Shown piece after piece: positions 18,273-28,035 of a DNA stretch of 64,000 nt. The notes below the pieces were generated by a model, which ran no database searches, was not told where the DNA came from, and worked only from the letters and a program-made list of their open reading frames with translations. This DNA comes from Gordonia terrae (lineage in GTDB: Bacteria; Actinomycetota; Actinomycetes; Mycobacteriales; Mycobacteriaceae): assembly GCF_001698225.1 (NCBI RefSeq), contig NZ_CP016594.1, forward strand, positions 2,418,001 through 2,482,000. The letters are read 5' to 3'. The position numbers were made by a program, and so were the translations under genes. The stretch's first letter is position 1; each line of letters starts with the position of its first letter.

Positions 18273-19820
18273 GTGGACGGACTCGGTGGCGCGCTGCTCG
18301 TGGGTGGTACCAGCAGCGATGCCGGCAAGAGCCTGATCGTCGCCGGACTGTGCCGGGCGCTGAGCCGGATGGGCGTTCGTGTCGCGCCGTTCAAGGCGCA
18401 GAACATGTCGAACAACTCGATGGTCACCCTCGACGGCGGCGAGATCGGGCGCGCGCAGGCGTTGCAGGCGTTCGCATGCGGGCTCGAACCGTCCACCCGG
18501 TTCAACCCCGTGCTGCTCAAACCGGGCAGTGACCGTCGCTCGCATGTCATCCTCCGGGGCCGGCCGGCCGGTGACGTCGGCGCCGCCGACTACCTGGCCT
18601 GGCGGGCGCGTCTGCGCGCCGTCGTCGCCGACGAATTGGCGGGTCTGCGTGCGGATTTCGACGTCGTCATCTGCGAGGGTGCGGGTTCCGTCGCCGAGAT
18701 CAATCTGCGCGCCAACGACATCGCCAATCTCGGTCTCGCCCAGGCGGCACGTCTTCCCGTGCTGCTGGTGACCGACATCGACCGGGGCGGATCGCTGGCC
18801 CACCTGTTCGGGACCACCGCCGTTCTCGACGACGCCGATCAGGCGCTGATCGCGGGTTTCGTGATCAACAAGTTCCGCGGCGACCCGTCGATCCTCGAAC
18901 CCGGGCTTCGCCAGGTCGAGGCGATCACCGGACGGCCGACGTTCGGCGTGGTGCCGTTCGCCGACGACCTGTGGCTCGACGCCGAGGACTCCCTCGCCGC
19001 GCCGGTCGGGCGCCGCGTCGGGCCGCCACGGTCGTTCACCGAGTCCGGCTCCACCCCGGGCGCCCGGTTACGGGTCGCGGCCATCCGCCTGCCGCGGATC
19101 TCGAACTCGACCGACGTCGAGGCGCTCGCCTGCGAACCGGGAGTCGACGTCACCTGGGTCGACGACCCGGCCGGGGTCGCGGCCGCCGACCTCGTGGTCG
19201 TGCCCGGCACCCGCGCCACCGTCGCCGACCTCGAGTGGGTGCGGGCGCGCGGCATCGGCGAGGCGCTGAGCGAACGCGCCGCTCGCGGCCGTCCGATCGT
19301 CGCCGTCTGCGGCGGTTTCCAGATGCTCGGGCGCACGCTCGACGACCGGGTGGAATCCGGTCGCGGGCGGGTGCCGGGACTGGGGCTGTTCGACCTCGAC
19401 ATCGAGTTCCACACCGACAAGACCGTGCGGCAGGTCACCGGCACCGGGGGCGGCCCGATCAGCGGTTACGAGATCCATCACGGCCGCGTGGTCCGGTCGG
19501 CGGAGGACACCTGGATCGTCGACGACAGGTACGGACCGGAGGGTGCGGTCCGCGGAGCCGTGCGGGGTACGCACTGGCACGGACTGCTGGCGTGCAACGA
19601 TTTCCGTCGCCGTCTGCTCGTCGACGTCGCCGCCGAGGCCGGGGTGCGCGGATTCCGTGTGGCACCGGACACCGACGTCGACGCCGAACGCCGACGGCAG
19701 GTCGACCAGATGGCCGACCTCGTCACCGACCACCTCGACCTCGACGCCGTGACGCGCCTCATCGAACAAGGGCCGCCACACAATCCGCCGATCATCCGGC
19801 ACCACCTCGAAGCCTTCTAG
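18273..19820 (+). CDS. cobQ: adenosylcobyric acid synthase (glutamine-hydrolysing)
   Basis: CobQ amidates four side chains of adenosylcobyrinic a,c-diamide in cobalamin synthesis, using ATP and glutamine. The P-loop-like [10 protein letters not shown] opens the protein, with [12 protein letters not shown] just after, both typical of CobQ. The C-terminal class I amidotransferase domain holds the Cys in VAVCGGFQM and the GYEIHHGR segment. With the GTG at 18273 the protein is 515 residues. It is divergent from the RCC1 kinase gene and separated from cobO-cobB by about 7.6 kb. Confidence 0.94.
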   Translation: MDGLGGALLVGGTSSDAGKSLIVAGLCRALSRMGVRVAPFKAQNMSNNSMVTLDGGEIGRAQALQAFACGLEPSTRFNPVLLKPGSDRRSHVILRGRPAGDVGAADYLAWRARLRAVVADELAGLRADFDVVICEGAGSVAEINLRANDIANLGLAQAARLPVLLVTDIDRGGSLAHLFGTTAVLDDADQALIAGFVINKFRGDPSILEPGLRQVEAITGRPTFGVVPFADDLWLDAEDSLAAPVGRRVGPPRSFTESGSTPGARLRVAAIRLPRISNSTDVEALACEPGVDVTWVDDPAGVAAADLVVVPGTRATVADLEWVRARGIGEALSERAARGRPIVAVCGGFQMLGRTLDDRVESGRGRVPGLGLFDLDIEFHTDKTVRQVTGTGGGPISGYEIHHGRVVRSAEDTWIVDDRYGPEGAVRGAVRGTHWHGLLACNDFRRRLLVDVAAEAGVRGFRVAPDTDVDAERRRQVDQMADLVTDHLDLDAVTRLIEQGPPHNPPIIRHHLEAF

Positions 19821-19858
19821 GCGTTGCGGCCACCGTCGACGGGTGGTGCCGGCCGGGT

Positions 19859-19864
19859 TATCGT
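19859..19864 (+). promoter_or_regulatory. -10 hexamer TATCGT for the alpha/beta-hydrolase gene
   Basis: TATCGT ends 6 nt before the ATG at 19871, only about 40 bp after the cobQ stop. A separate leaderless transcript is predicted. Confidence 0.55.
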
Positions 19865-19870
19865 GGCCCA

Positions 19871-20692
19871 ATGACTGAAGCCACGCAGGTGACCGTGAAC
19901 GGCCTCACCTTCGACGTCCGGATCGGGGGACCGGAGACCGGTCCGTGGGTTCTGCTGCTGCACGGCTTCCCGGTGAACGGAAGCTGCTACGACCAGGTCC
20001 TCCCGCGCTTGCACGAGTCGGGCCTGCGCACCCTGGTGATCGATCAGCGCGGATACAGCCCGGGCGCGCGACCCGCCGAGGTGGACGACTACCGCCTCAC
20101 CCACCTCGTCTCCGATGTGATCGGTGTGCTCGACGCGCTGGGCATCGGCTACGCGATCCTGGTCGGACACGACTGGGGTGGCATCGTCGCGTGGCACCTC
20201 GCCGGGAAGTATCCCGACCGGTTCACCGGACTCGTCGTCGGGAGCACCGGGCACCCGTCGGCCATGCGCGACGCGCTCGTCGGCAGCGATCAGCGTGAAC
20301 GTTCGTCGTACATCCTCGATTTCGTCGCCGACGGGGCCGAGGAGAAGTTGCTCGCCGACGACGGGGCGGAGCTGCGGACCGTTGGGATCACCGCGGACGA
20401 GCTCGCCCCTCTCCGGGAGCCGGGGGCGCTGACCGCGGCGCTGAACTGGTACCGCGCGAACTTCACCGGCGACATCAAGGCGACGATGGCATGCCCGCCC
20501 GTGGAGATCCCGACGACGCTGCTGTGGAGCGACGCCGACACCGCGCTGGGCCGCGAACAGGCGCAGGGTAGCGGCCGGTACGTCTACGGCGACTTCCGCT
20601 TCTGCGAACTCGCCGGCGTGGACCACTGGATCCCGCAGCACGCGGCTCCGGCCCTCGCCAGCGAGATCGCGCTGCGCTCAACGATCTTCTGA
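19871..20692 (+). CDS. alpha/beta-hydrolase, epoxide hydrolase-like
   Basis: A 273-residue alpha/beta-hydrolase. The oxyanion motif HGFPVN is near residue 35 and the nucleophile elbow is GHDWGG, so the nucleophile is Asp rather than Ser, which points to an epoxide hydrolase or haloalkane dehalogenase-like enzyme. The catalytic His is probably in GVDHWIP near the C-terminus. The substrate is not predictable. It is convergent with mtr, with a perfect palindrome filling the gap. Confidence 0.8.
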   Translation: MTEATQVTVNGLTFDVRIGGPETGPWVLLLHGFPVNGSCYDQVLPRLHESGLRTLVIDQRGYSPGARPAEVDDYRLTHLVSDVIGVLDALGIGYAILVGHDWGGIVAWHLAGKYPDRFTGLVVGSTGHPSAMRDALVGSDQRERSSYILDFVADGAEEKLLADDGAELRTVGITADELAPLREPGALTAALNWYRANFTGDIKATMACPPVEIPTTLLWSDADTALGREQAQGSGRYVYGDFRFCELAGVDHWIPQHAAPALASEIALRSTIF

Positions 20693-20693
20693 G

Positions 20694-20715
20694 CCGCCCG
20701 GCGATCGCCGGGCGG
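20694..20715. terminator. perfect 22-bp palindrome between convergent stop codons
   Basis: The sequence from 20694 to 20715 is a perfect GC-rich palindrome that fills the gap between the hydrolase stop (20690-20692) and the mtr stop (20716-20718). It can form a hairpin in both transcripts, though neither side has a U tract. Confidence 0.65.
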
Positions 20716-22113
20716 TCAGATCTCGAGCCCGAGCAGTGCGTTCTCGAGGACCTCGGGCATCGCCGGGTGGATCCAGTACTGCCCGCGCGCCAACTCGTGT
20801 GCGGTCTGTCCGAAGTGCATCGCCTGGATGACCGGCTGGATGACGGTCGGTGCCTGCGGGCCGATGAGATGCGCGCCCAGCAGCCTACCGGTGCCCCGCT
20901 CGGCGATCAGCTTGCAGAATCCGGTGGTGTCCTCCATGGCCCAGCCGTAGGCGACGTCGCCGTAGGCCTGCACCTTGACGGCGATGTCGAGGCCGGCGTC
21001 GAGGGCCTCTCCCTCGGTCAGGCCCACCGATGCGATCTGGGGGTGGGTGAACACCGCAGCCGGCACGAACCGGTGGTCGAACGCATCCAGATCGGCTGCG
21101 TCCCAGCCCTTCAGGAGATTGGCCTGAACGACCCGCTGCTCGTGGTTGGCGACGTGCTTGAGCTGGTAGGGCGAGCTGACGTCGCCGAGCGTCCACACGC
21201 CGCGCGCGGCGGTGCGCCCGTGCTGATCGCACCGCACCCGGCCCTCGTCGTCGAGTTCGATGCCGACGGAGTCGAGGTTGAGCCGGTCGCCGTTGGGCTG
21301 CCTCCCCGTCGCGACCAGGAGCACATCGGCCTCGATCGTCGTGCCGTCGGAAAGCTCCACTCGCACACCGCCGTCGGGCAGGTTCTCGGCGTGGGTGATC
21401 GTGGTCTCGAGCCGGACGTCCCACTTCTCCCGGGCGACCTCGGTGAAGCGGTTGGAGATGTCGGCGTCCTGCTTGCGCAGCAGTGCCGGTCCGCGCGCGA
21501 TGATCGACACATGTGAGCCCAGTGCGCCGAAGACGTGCGCGAACTCGGCGGCGATGTAACCGCTCCCGGCGATGATCAGGCGTTCGGGCAGCTCGGGCAG
21601 ACGCATGACGTCGTTGTTGGTGTAGTAGGTGACACCCGAGTCGGCGATGACGTCGGGGATGACCGCGCGCGACCCGGCGGCGAGCACCACCTCGGCGGCG
21701 AGGACCGTGTCGCCGTCTCGCGTGACCAGTCGATAGCGGCCGTCGTCGTCGCGTCCGTCGAACTCGACGTGGGAGTCGTACACGGTGATGTTCTCGCACC
21801 GGTCGACGCGATACTCCTTGCCGCCCTGCGACAGTGGATCGATGCGGCCGAACACGCGCTCGACGATCCCCGGCCAGTCGACCGAGTCCACCTTCGCGTG
21901 GACGCCCAGGCGGGCGCCGTGGGTGGCGATCTCGGCCACCTCGGAGGCGTAGACGAACATCTTGGTCGGGATGCAGCCCACGTTGAGGCAGGTGCCGCCG
22001 TAGACGCCCTCCTCGAAAATCGCGAGGGTCTTGTCCGCGAACCGGTCGTCGGGGATCGCGTTGCCGCTCCCGGAGCCGATGATGGCCAGGTCGACGACCT
22101 GTGTGGCGGTCAT
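20716..22113 (-). CDS. mtr: mycothione reductase
   Basis: FAD-dependent disulfide reductase that regenerates mycothiol from mycothione with NADPH, the actinobacterial equivalent of glutathione reductase. The redox motif [14 protein letters not shown] is present, as are FAD- and NADPH-binding segments ([29 protein letters not shown]). The C-terminal [14 protein letters not shown] carries the catalytic His-Pro. The N-terminal SGSGNA (rather than GGGPGG) and 465-residue length are typical of Mtr rather than lipoamide dehydrogenase. It overlaps the upstream lipase-like gene by 4 bp, so the pair is an operon. Confidence 0.93.
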   Translation of the reverse strand: MTATQVVDLAIIGSGSGNAIPDDRFADKTLAIFEEGVYGGTCLNVGCIPTKMFVYASEVAEIATHGARLGVHAKVDSVDWPGIVERVFGRIDPLSQGGKEYRVDRCENITVYDSHVEFDGRDDDGRYRLVTRDGDTVLAAEVVLAAGSRAVIPDVIADSGVTYYTNNDVMRLPELPERLIIAGSGYIAAEFAHVFGALGSHVSIIARGPALLRKQDADISNRFTEVAREKWDVRLETTITHAENLPDGGVRVELSDGTTIEADVLLVATGRQPNGDRLNLDSVGIELDDEGRVRCDQHGRTAARGVWTLGDVSSPYQLKHVANHEQRVVQANLLKGWDAADLDAFDHRFVPAAVFTHPQIASVGLTEGEALDAGLDIAVKVQAYGDVAYGWAMEDTTGFCKLIAERGTGRLLGAHLIGPQAPTVIQPVIQAMHFGQTAHELARGQYWIHPAMPEVLENALLGLEI

Positions 22114-23138
22114 AGGGGGTTCTCGCTTTCGGTTGAGAGGACGGCGGACAACCAGTGATCGACCTCGCGATACGCGTGTTCACGAGCGTGCCGGACGGAC
22201 AGGAATACGTCATGCCGGGCGTCGGGGATCGGTACCGCGGTCACCCGGCCGCCGAGACAGCCGCTCCAGCGGGCGATGTGGGTGACGTCGAGGACGGCGT
22301 CGGCGTGATCGGTGGACGCGGAGTAGGTCCGGGCGAAATGCGTTTTGTCCGAACGTAACACGAGTGCAGGAACGCCGACGTCGATGCCGCGGTGCAGGCG
22401 CCGCTGCCCGGTGCGGACCGCGTCGAGGAACCCGAAGGTGACCGGGAAGCCGCCCAGCGGTTTCGCCGACAGGTCGTAGTTCCACTCGCCGTGGGCGCTG
22501 TCGTGCAGGCTCTCGCCGTAGGCCTGCGAGAGTTCCTTCGGGATCACCCTCGTCGGCGCGACGGCGGCGACCGCCTTGATGAGCATGGTCACCGGGAGCG
22601 TGCGCAGGATCGCATCGCCCTGCAGATCGAACCAGGGGGAGTTGAGCAGCAGCCCGTCGACCGCGGCGTGCAGGTCGGGCTCACGCTGCCGCAGCCGGTC
22701 GAGCCAGAGCGCGGTGATGAGACCGCCGGTCGAGTGGCCGGCCACCACGACCCGACAATCGGGGCCGACCTCGCCGAGGATGATCCGGAGCGAGGCGTTG
22801 AGCTCCTCGTCGTACATCGCGAGGTCGGTGGTGAAGTGTGGCGTGTGGTGCGCCTGGCGTGACCGTCCGCATTTGCGGAGATCCACCGCGTAGAACGCGT
22901 AACCGCGGTCGACGAAGAAGTCGGCGAGCGGCTCGTGGAAGAAGTAGTCGGTGAAGCCGTGGACGTAGAGCACCGCACCGCGTGCGGGTGACGTCTCGGC
23001 GCGGCGCACCAGGGTTGCGGTGACCGGCGACTCGCCGTCGGGGTCGGGGCCCAGCGGGAGCACGCGTTGCCGGTAGTCCTCGAGGAATCGGTCGGGCCGC
23101 CAGTCGGCGGCGTCGGATGCGCTCACGGCAGCCAGCAT
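22110..23138 (-). CDS. serine alpha/beta-hydrolase (lysophospholipase-like)
   Basis: A 342-residue hydrolase with the nucleophile elbow GHSTGG and an HGFTDYFF oxyanion region, close to the Hydrolase_4 / monoglyceride-lipase group. The final catalytic His is likely in [10 protein letters not shown]. Its stop overlaps the mtr start by 4 bp. The same hydrolase-mtr pairing is found in M. tuberculosis (Rv2854-Rv2855, from memory), which suggests shared regulation, not shared chemistry. No signal peptide is seen. Confidence 0.8.
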   Translation of the reverse strand: MLAAVSASDAADWRPDRFLEDYRQRVLPLGPDPDGESPVTATLVRRAETSPARGAVLYVHGFTDYFFHEPLADFFVDRGYAFYAVDLRKCGRSRQAHHTPHFTTDLAMYDEELNASLRIILGEVGPDCRVVVAGHSTGGLITALWLDRLRQREPDLHAAVDGLLLNSPWFDLQGDAILRTLPVTMLIKAVAAVAPTRVIPKELSQAYGESLHDSAHGEWNYDLSAKPLGGFPVTFGFLDAVRTGQRRLHRGIDVGVPALVLRSDKTHFARTYSASTDHADAVLDVTHIARWSGCLGGRVTAVPIPDARHDVFLSVRHAREHAYREVDHWLSAVLSTESENPL

Positions 23139-23336
23139 AGTGACAGGTCACCGACTGCTCAGGTGTCATGCAGCACACAGTTGCGCAGGTCGATTCTGTC
23201 GGGGGACATGCCATGCTGGACAATGGCGGTTGAGAAGGATCGGGCGAGAAGTGCCCGGTAGAAGAAGTTGCCATCCGGGACGACGTGCCGCGACGAACTC
23301 AGGTCACAGTGTCCCACCAGGTGAAGTGGAGTCCAG

Positions 23337-24863
23337 GTGTCGAAAACGGAGATCACGACCGACGTCGCGTTGGTGGGTGCGGGAATCATGAGCGCCACCC
23401 TCGGTGCACTGCTCCGGCAGTTGCAGCCCGACTGGTCGATCAGCCTGTTCGAGCAGCTCGACGCGGCAGCCGCGGAGAGCAGTGACCCGTGGAACAACGC
23501 CGGCACCGGCCACTCGGCGCTCTGCGAGCTCAACTACACGCCGAAGACCGCCGACGGTGACGTCAACATCGACAAGGCGCTCACCATCAACGAGCAGTTC
23601 CAGGTCTCGCGCCAGTTCTGGGCCCATGCGGTCGACAACGGCATCCTCGGCGACCCGTCGGAGTTCATCAACCCGATCCCGCACGTCGCGTTCACGCACG
23701 GCGCGGAGGGGCAGAAGTACCTGCGCAAGCGTTACGACAATCTCGCCACGCAGACCTTGTTCGAGGGCATGGAGTACATCGACGACCCCGCCGAGTTCAC
23801 CGCGCGGCTGCCGCTGATGTCGCAGGGGCGCGACTTCGCCGACCCGGTCGCATTGAACTGGTTCGATCAGGGCACCGATGTCGACTTCGGCGCGCTCACC
23901 CAGCAACTCCTCAACTACGTCGCACACGGCGCCGACATCTACTTCGGCCACTCGGTCACCAACCTGTCCAAGCAGTCCGACGGCAGCTGGATCGTCAAGG
24001 TCCGCAACGGGCGGACCGGGGAGAAGCTGTCCGTGCACGCGAAGTTCGTCTTCGTCGGTGCCGGTGGTGGCGCACTGCATCTGCTGCAGAAGTCGGGGAT
24101 CAAGGAGGCCAAGGGATTCGGCGGATTCCCGGTGTCCGGTGAGTTCTTCCGCTGCACCAATCCCGATCTCGTCGCCGAGCACCACGCGAAGGTCTACGGG
24201 CAGGCTGCCGTGGGTGCGCCGCCGATGTCGGTGCCTCACCTCGACACCCGGGTCATCAACCACAAGCCCGGCCTGCTGTTCGGTCCGTACGCCGGGTGGT
24301 CCCCGAAGTTCCTCAAGAGCGGCAAGATCACCGACCTGCCCGCGTCGATCAAGCCGGGCAACCTGCTCCCGATGGTGTCGATCGCACCGAAGGAGTTCGG
24401 ACTCCTCAAGTACCTCATCAGCGAGCTCGCCGCCGGCCCCGCCGACCGGGTGAAGACGCTCTCGGAGTTCGTTCCCCGCGCGCTCGGCGCCGACTGGGAG
24501 CTCATCACCGCCGGCCAGCGCGTGCAGGTCATCCGCAAGACCGGCGTGGGTGGGCAGCTGGAGTTCGGCACCGCGGTCGTCGCCGCAGGCGACGGCACCA
24601 TCGCCGGTCTGCTGGGTGCATCCCCCGGTGCCTCGACCGCCGTCCCGGCGATGATCTCGGTTCTCGAGCAGTGCTTCCCGAAGGAGTACGCGGGCTGGTC
24701 GTCGAAGCTGTCCGGGATCATCCCTTCCTTCGGCCAGAAGCTGAACGGCAACCGCGACCTGTACCGCCAGGTCTGGGACTGGACGAACAAGTCCCTGCAG
24801 CTGACCGAGCGGACCGAGACCCCGGCCGAGACGGGTCGGCTCGCCCCCGCCACCGCCGGCTGA
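23337..24863 (+). CDS. mqo: malate:quinone oxidoreductase
   Basis: Peripheral membrane FAD enzyme that oxidises malate to oxaloacetate and passes electrons to the quinone pool. The N-terminal dinucleotide-binding segment [17 protein letters not shown] and the [24 protein letters not shown] region are diagnostic of Mqo. At 508 residues it is full length. The GTG start at 23337 follows a 198-bp divergent intergenic region shared with the hydrolase gene, in which I saw no clear promoter for either. Confidence 0.95.
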   Translation: MSKTEITTDVALVGAGIMSATLGALLRQLQPDWSISLFEQLDAAAAESSDPWNNAGTGHSALCELNYTPKTADGDVNIDKALTINEQFQVSRQFWAHAVDNGILGDPSEFINPIPHVAFTHGAEGQKYLRKRYDNLATQTLFEGMEYIDDPAEFTARLPLMSQGRDFADPVALNWFDQGTDVDFGALTQQLLNYVAHGADIYFGHSVTNLSKQSDGSWIVKVRNGRTGEKLSVHAKFVFVGAGGGALHLLQKSGIKEAKGFGGFPVSGEFFRCTNPDLVAEHHAKVYGQAAVGAPPMSVPHLDTRVINHKPGLLFGPYAGWSPKFLKSGKITDLPASIKPGNLLPMVSIAPKEFGLLKYLISELAAGPADRVKTLSEFVPRALGADWELITAGQRVQVIRKTGVGGQLEFGTAVVAAGDGTIAGLLGASPGASTAVPAMISVLEQCFPKEYAGWSSKLSGIIPSFGQKLNGNRDLYRQVWDWTNKSLQLTERTETPAETGRLAPATAG

Positions 24864-24910
24864 TCACTCGCGAGATGAAGTCCGGTCGCGTTGTGTGCTA
24901 ACCACGACAC

Positions 24911-25390
24911 ATGATCTCCGAACCGCGGGTGCATCGCGCCCTGGCCGATGACATCGACGCAGCCACGCTGTATCGGATACTGCGGCTGCGGGTCGAGGTC
25001 TTCGTCGTCGAGCAGGCGTGTCCGTACCCCGAACTCGACGGACGGGATCTGGAACCGACCACGCGACAGTTCTGGATCACCGACGAGAACGGGTCCGGCG
25101 AGGCGGGGTCGGTGCTGGCCACCCTGCGTCTGCTGGAGGAACCGCAGGCCGATGGCGGTCAGGTCTTCCGGATCGGGCGGGTGTGCACCGAGCGGAACCA
25201 TCGGGGCCACGGTCTCGTGTCGACCCTCATGACCGCGGCGCTCGACGAGGTCGGGGACCGGCCGTGCCGGATCGAGGCACAGGCCTACCTGACCGACATG
25301 TACGGCAAGTTCGGCTTCGCCCGCGACGGCGAGGACTACCTCGAGGACGGGATACCCCACGTGTCGATGCTCCGCGCCGGGTCGCGATGA
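24911..25390 (+). CDS. GNAT N-acetyltransferase (ElaA-like)
   Basis: A 159-residue acetyltransferase. The N-terminal LYRILRLRVEVFVVEQACPYPELDG segment is the hallmark of the ElaA subgroup, and the acetyl-CoA loop is RVCTERNHRGHGLVSTLM. The substrate is unknown. Its stop overlaps the chelatase start (ATGA), so it heads the chelatase-cobO-cobB-kinase run. The same mqo-GNAT-chelatase order exists in M. tuberculosis (from memory). Confidence 0.85.
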   Translation: MISEPRVHRALADDIDAATLYRILRLRVEVFVVEQACPYPELDGRDLEPTTRQFWITDENGSGEAGSVLATLRLLEEPQADGGQVFRIGRVCTERNHRGHGLVSTLMTAALDEVGDRPCRIEAQAYLTDMYGKFGFARDGEDYLEDGIPHVSMLRAGSR

Positions 25391-27375
25391 CCCCCTACGG
25401 TGAACCTCCCGCCCCTGCCGGTCCACCTGCTGAGGTGCGGTACCCCTTCAGCGCCGTCGTCGGCCAGGAGCAACTGAAACTCGCGCTGATCCTCTCGGCC
25501 ATCTCGCCGGGCATCGGAGGTGTCCTGATCCGCGGCGAGAAGGGCACCGCGAAGTCGACGATCGTCCGTGGACTCGGCCCCTTGCTGAATTCCCCCGGGG
25601 CGGCGGACGAGTCCGCCGGCCGCGTCGTGGAGCTGCCGATCGGCGCGACCGAGGACCGGGTGATCGGCTCCCTCGACCTCACCTCGGTGCTGCGGGACGG
25701 CCGCGCGGAGTTCACTCCCGGTCTGCTCGCCCGTGCGCACCGCGGGGTCCTCTACATCGACGAGGTCAATCTGCTCGCCGACCATCTCGTGGACGTGCTG
25801 CTCGATGCGGCGGCGAGCGGGCGGGTCACGATCGAGCGCGACGGCGTGTCGCACACGCAGGCCGCCGATTTCGTGCTCGTCGGCACCATGAACCCGGAGG
25901 AGGGGGAGCTCCGTCCGCAGTTGCTCGACCGGTTCGGGCTCGCCGTCGACGTGGCGGCCGGTCGCGAGGTCGACGAACGCGTGGAGGTGGTGCGCCGGCG
26001 GATGGCCTACGACGCCGATCCGGCATCGTTCGTCGCCGCCCACGCCGACGCCGAACACGAACTGACGCAACGCATTGCGACCGCGCGGGCCGCAGTGGGC
26101 GCCGTCGGACTCCCGGACCGGGAGTTGCGGCGGATCGCCGGGATCTGTGCGCACCTCGACGTCGACGGCCTGCGCGGCGACATCGTGGTGGCGCGGACCG
26201 CGCTCGCGCACGCCGCCTGGCGCGGTGCCGACGTGGTCGAGGACGTCGATGTCCGCGCGGCCGTCGAGCTCGCGCTGCCACATCGCAGGCGCCGCAATCC
26301 CTTCGACGAATCCGGGCTCACCCAGGATCAGCTCGACGAGGCCATGTCGGCGGGCGACGAAGCCGCCGGACCCGAGACGCCCGACGACGACCCGGGACCA
26401 CCCGAGACGCCACCACCCGGTGGTGGAGGCGAGCCGCCGGCGGCACCAGAGGCCGGCACGGCACCCGATGCCGCACCCGAGGCCGCCGACGCACCCGGCA
26501 CCGACGACGCCCCGCAGCACGCACCCGGCCCCGCATTCGGCGCGGCGCCGGCCCCCACCGGTCGCCGGCTGAGGACCCTGCGCGTCGACGGCCTCGGCGA
26601 CGGCGACCCGGGCCGCCGCTCGAAGGCCCGCAGCCGCCGCGGGCACACCACCCACGCCGTCGACTTCGACGCCGCCCGACCGGTTCACCTGTTCGGCACC
26701 GTCCTCGCCGCCGCCGGCCGGGCCGCCGGACGCGAGGACGGGACCGGGCCCGGCAGTGTTCGGATCGCCGCCCCGGATCTGCGGTCTGCGCAGCGGATCG
26801 GTCAGGAGTCGAACCTGGTCGTGTTCGTGGTCGATCTCAGCGGTTCGATGACCGCCCGGCGGCGGCTGGCCGCGGTGTCCGAGCTGTGCGTGGAGATGCT
26901 GCGCGACTCCTACACCCGCCGCGACCGCGTCGCGGTCGTCGTCGCACGGGGGTCCGCCGCGACACTCGCGGTGCCGCCCACGAAGTCGGTCGAGATCGCG
27001 GTGCGCCGCCTGGAGGAGATTCGTACCGGTGGTCGGACGCCCCTCGGTGAGGGTCTGCAACTGGCGGCCGACGTCGTGCAGCGGTGTCGCCGCGCCGAAC
27101 CCGACCGGCGGCCGCTGCTCGTGGTGCTCACCGACGGGCGGGCCACGTCCGGCCGTGACGCGTCGGGACGGAGCGCGATGACACGCGCACGGGAGGCCGC
27201 GGACGGCATCCGGCGGCGCGGCATCGGGTCCGTGGTCGTCGACTGCGAGCAGGGAATGGTCCGGCTCGGGTTGGCCGGCGATCTCGCGGCCCACCTCGGC
27301 GCGAGCCTGATCCCCATGGACGAACTGTCGGCCACCGCCCTCACCGGACCGGCACCCGCACGCGGGGCGGCCTGA
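25387..27375 (+). CDS. I/D-fused magnesium/cobalt chelatase-type AAA+ ATPase
   Basis: One 662-residue protein joins a BchI-like AAA+ motor to a BchD-like integrin domain. Walker A is GEKGTAKST near residue 50 and Walker B is LYIDEVNLL. An acidic Pro/Glu/Ala-rich linker (about 320-395) follows, then a vWA domain whose MIDAS motif DLSGS begins near residue 483. Such fused subunits are thought to drive metal insertion with a large CobN/BchH-type subunit, which is not in this window. The cobO-cobB neighbours make cobalt chelation in cobalamin synthesis the likely role. The start overlaps the GNAT stop. Confidence 0.88.
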   Translation: MTPYGEPPAPAGPPAEVRYPFSAVVGQEQLKLALILSAISPGIGGVLIRGEKGTAKSTIVRGLGPLLNSPGAADESAGRVVELPIGATEDRVIGSLDLTSVLRDGRAEFTPGLLARAHRGVLYIDEVNLLADHLVDVLLDAAASGRVTIERDGVSHTQAADFVLVGTMNPEEGELRPQLLDRFGLAVDVAAGREVDERVEVVRRRMAYDADPASFVAAHADAEHELTQRIATARAAVGAVGLPDRELRRIAGICAHLDVDGLRGDIVVARTALAHAAWRGADVVEDVDVRAAVELALPHRRRRNPFDESGLTQDQLDEAMSAGDEAAGPETPDDDPGPPETPPPGGGGEPPAAPEAGTAPDAAPEAADAPGTDDAPQHAPGPAFGAAPAPTGRRLRTLRVDGLGDGDPGRRSKARSRRGHTTHAVDFDAARPVHLFGTVLAAAGRAAGREDGTGPGSVRIAAPDLRSAQRIGQESNLVVFVVDLSGSMTARRRLAAVSELCVEMLRDSYTRRDRVAVVVARGSAATLAVPPTKSVEIAVRRLEEIRTGGRTPLGEGLQLAADVVQRCRRAEPDRRPLLVVLTDGRATSGRDASGRSAMTRAREAADGIRRRGIGSVVVDCEQGMVRLGLAGDLAAHLGASLIPMDELSATALTGPAPARGAA

Positions 27376-27417
27376 CCCGCCACCGAACCGACCACTGACA
27401 GCGCGAGGAGAAGTCGA

Positions 27418-28035
27418 GTGCCCCAAGGAGTTCCGGTCAGCATCCCCGACGACGGGCTGACGACGCGACAGCGCCGCAATCAGCCTGTGCTCGCGGTGCA
27501 CACCGGCGACGGCAAGGGCAAGTCGACCGCTGCCTTCGGCATGGCGATGCGCGCGTGGAACGCGGGCATGCGCGTCGCGGTGTTCCAGTTCGTCAAGAGC
27601 GCGAAGTGGAAGGTCGGGGAGGAGTCGACGATGCTCGCCCTCGATCGGGTCCACGCCGAGACCGGTGCCGGCGGTCCGGTCGAGTGGCACAAGATGGGCC
27701 AGGGCTGGTCGTGGCTGCGCGCCAACTCCGACCACGATGACGACCACGCCGCCGCCGCGCAGGCGGGGTGGGCCGAGATCGCCCGCCGTCTCGACGCAGG
27801 CGAACACGACTTCTACGTCCTCGACGAGTTCACCTACCCGCTGCACTGGGGATGGGTGGACACCACCGAGGTCGTCGAGACCCTCGCCCGACGTCACGGA
27901 CGCCAGCACGTGGTCATCACCGGCCGGCGCGCGCCGGCCGAACTCGTCGACGCCGCCGATCTGGTCACCGAGATGCGCAAGATCGCCCACCCGATGGACG
28001 CCGGCCGCAAGGGGCAGAAGGGGATCGAATGGTGA
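27418..28035 (+). CDS. cobO: cob(I)yrinic acid a,c-diamide adenosyltransferase
   Basis: CobO-type adenosyltransferase that transfers the adenosyl group of ATP to cob(I)yrinic acid a,c-diamide. The nucleotide-binding loop HTGDGKGKSTAAFG and the FQFVKSAKWKVGEE segment identify the family, and 205 residues is the normal size. A GAGGAG ribosome-binding site precedes the GTG at 27418. It lies 42 bp after the chelatase gene, and its end overlaps cobB by 7 bp. Confidence 0.95.
   Translation: MPQGVPVSIPDDGLTTRQRRNQPVLAVHTGDGKGKSTAAFGMAMRAWNAGMRVAVFQFVKSAKWKVGEESTMLALDRVHAETGAGGPVEWHKMGQGWSWLRANSDHDDDHAAAAQAGWAEIARRLDAGEHDFYVLDEFTYPLHWGWVDTTEVVETLARRHGRQHVVITGRRAPAELVDAADLVTEMRKIAHPMDAGRKGQKGIEW

Noticed and set aside
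18150..18803. Long N-terminal extension of the RCC1 kinase frame up to 18803
   Set aside because: The extension is antisense to cobQ, has no kinase-family likeness and low-complexity shadow composition; the kinase domain begins soon after 18110.
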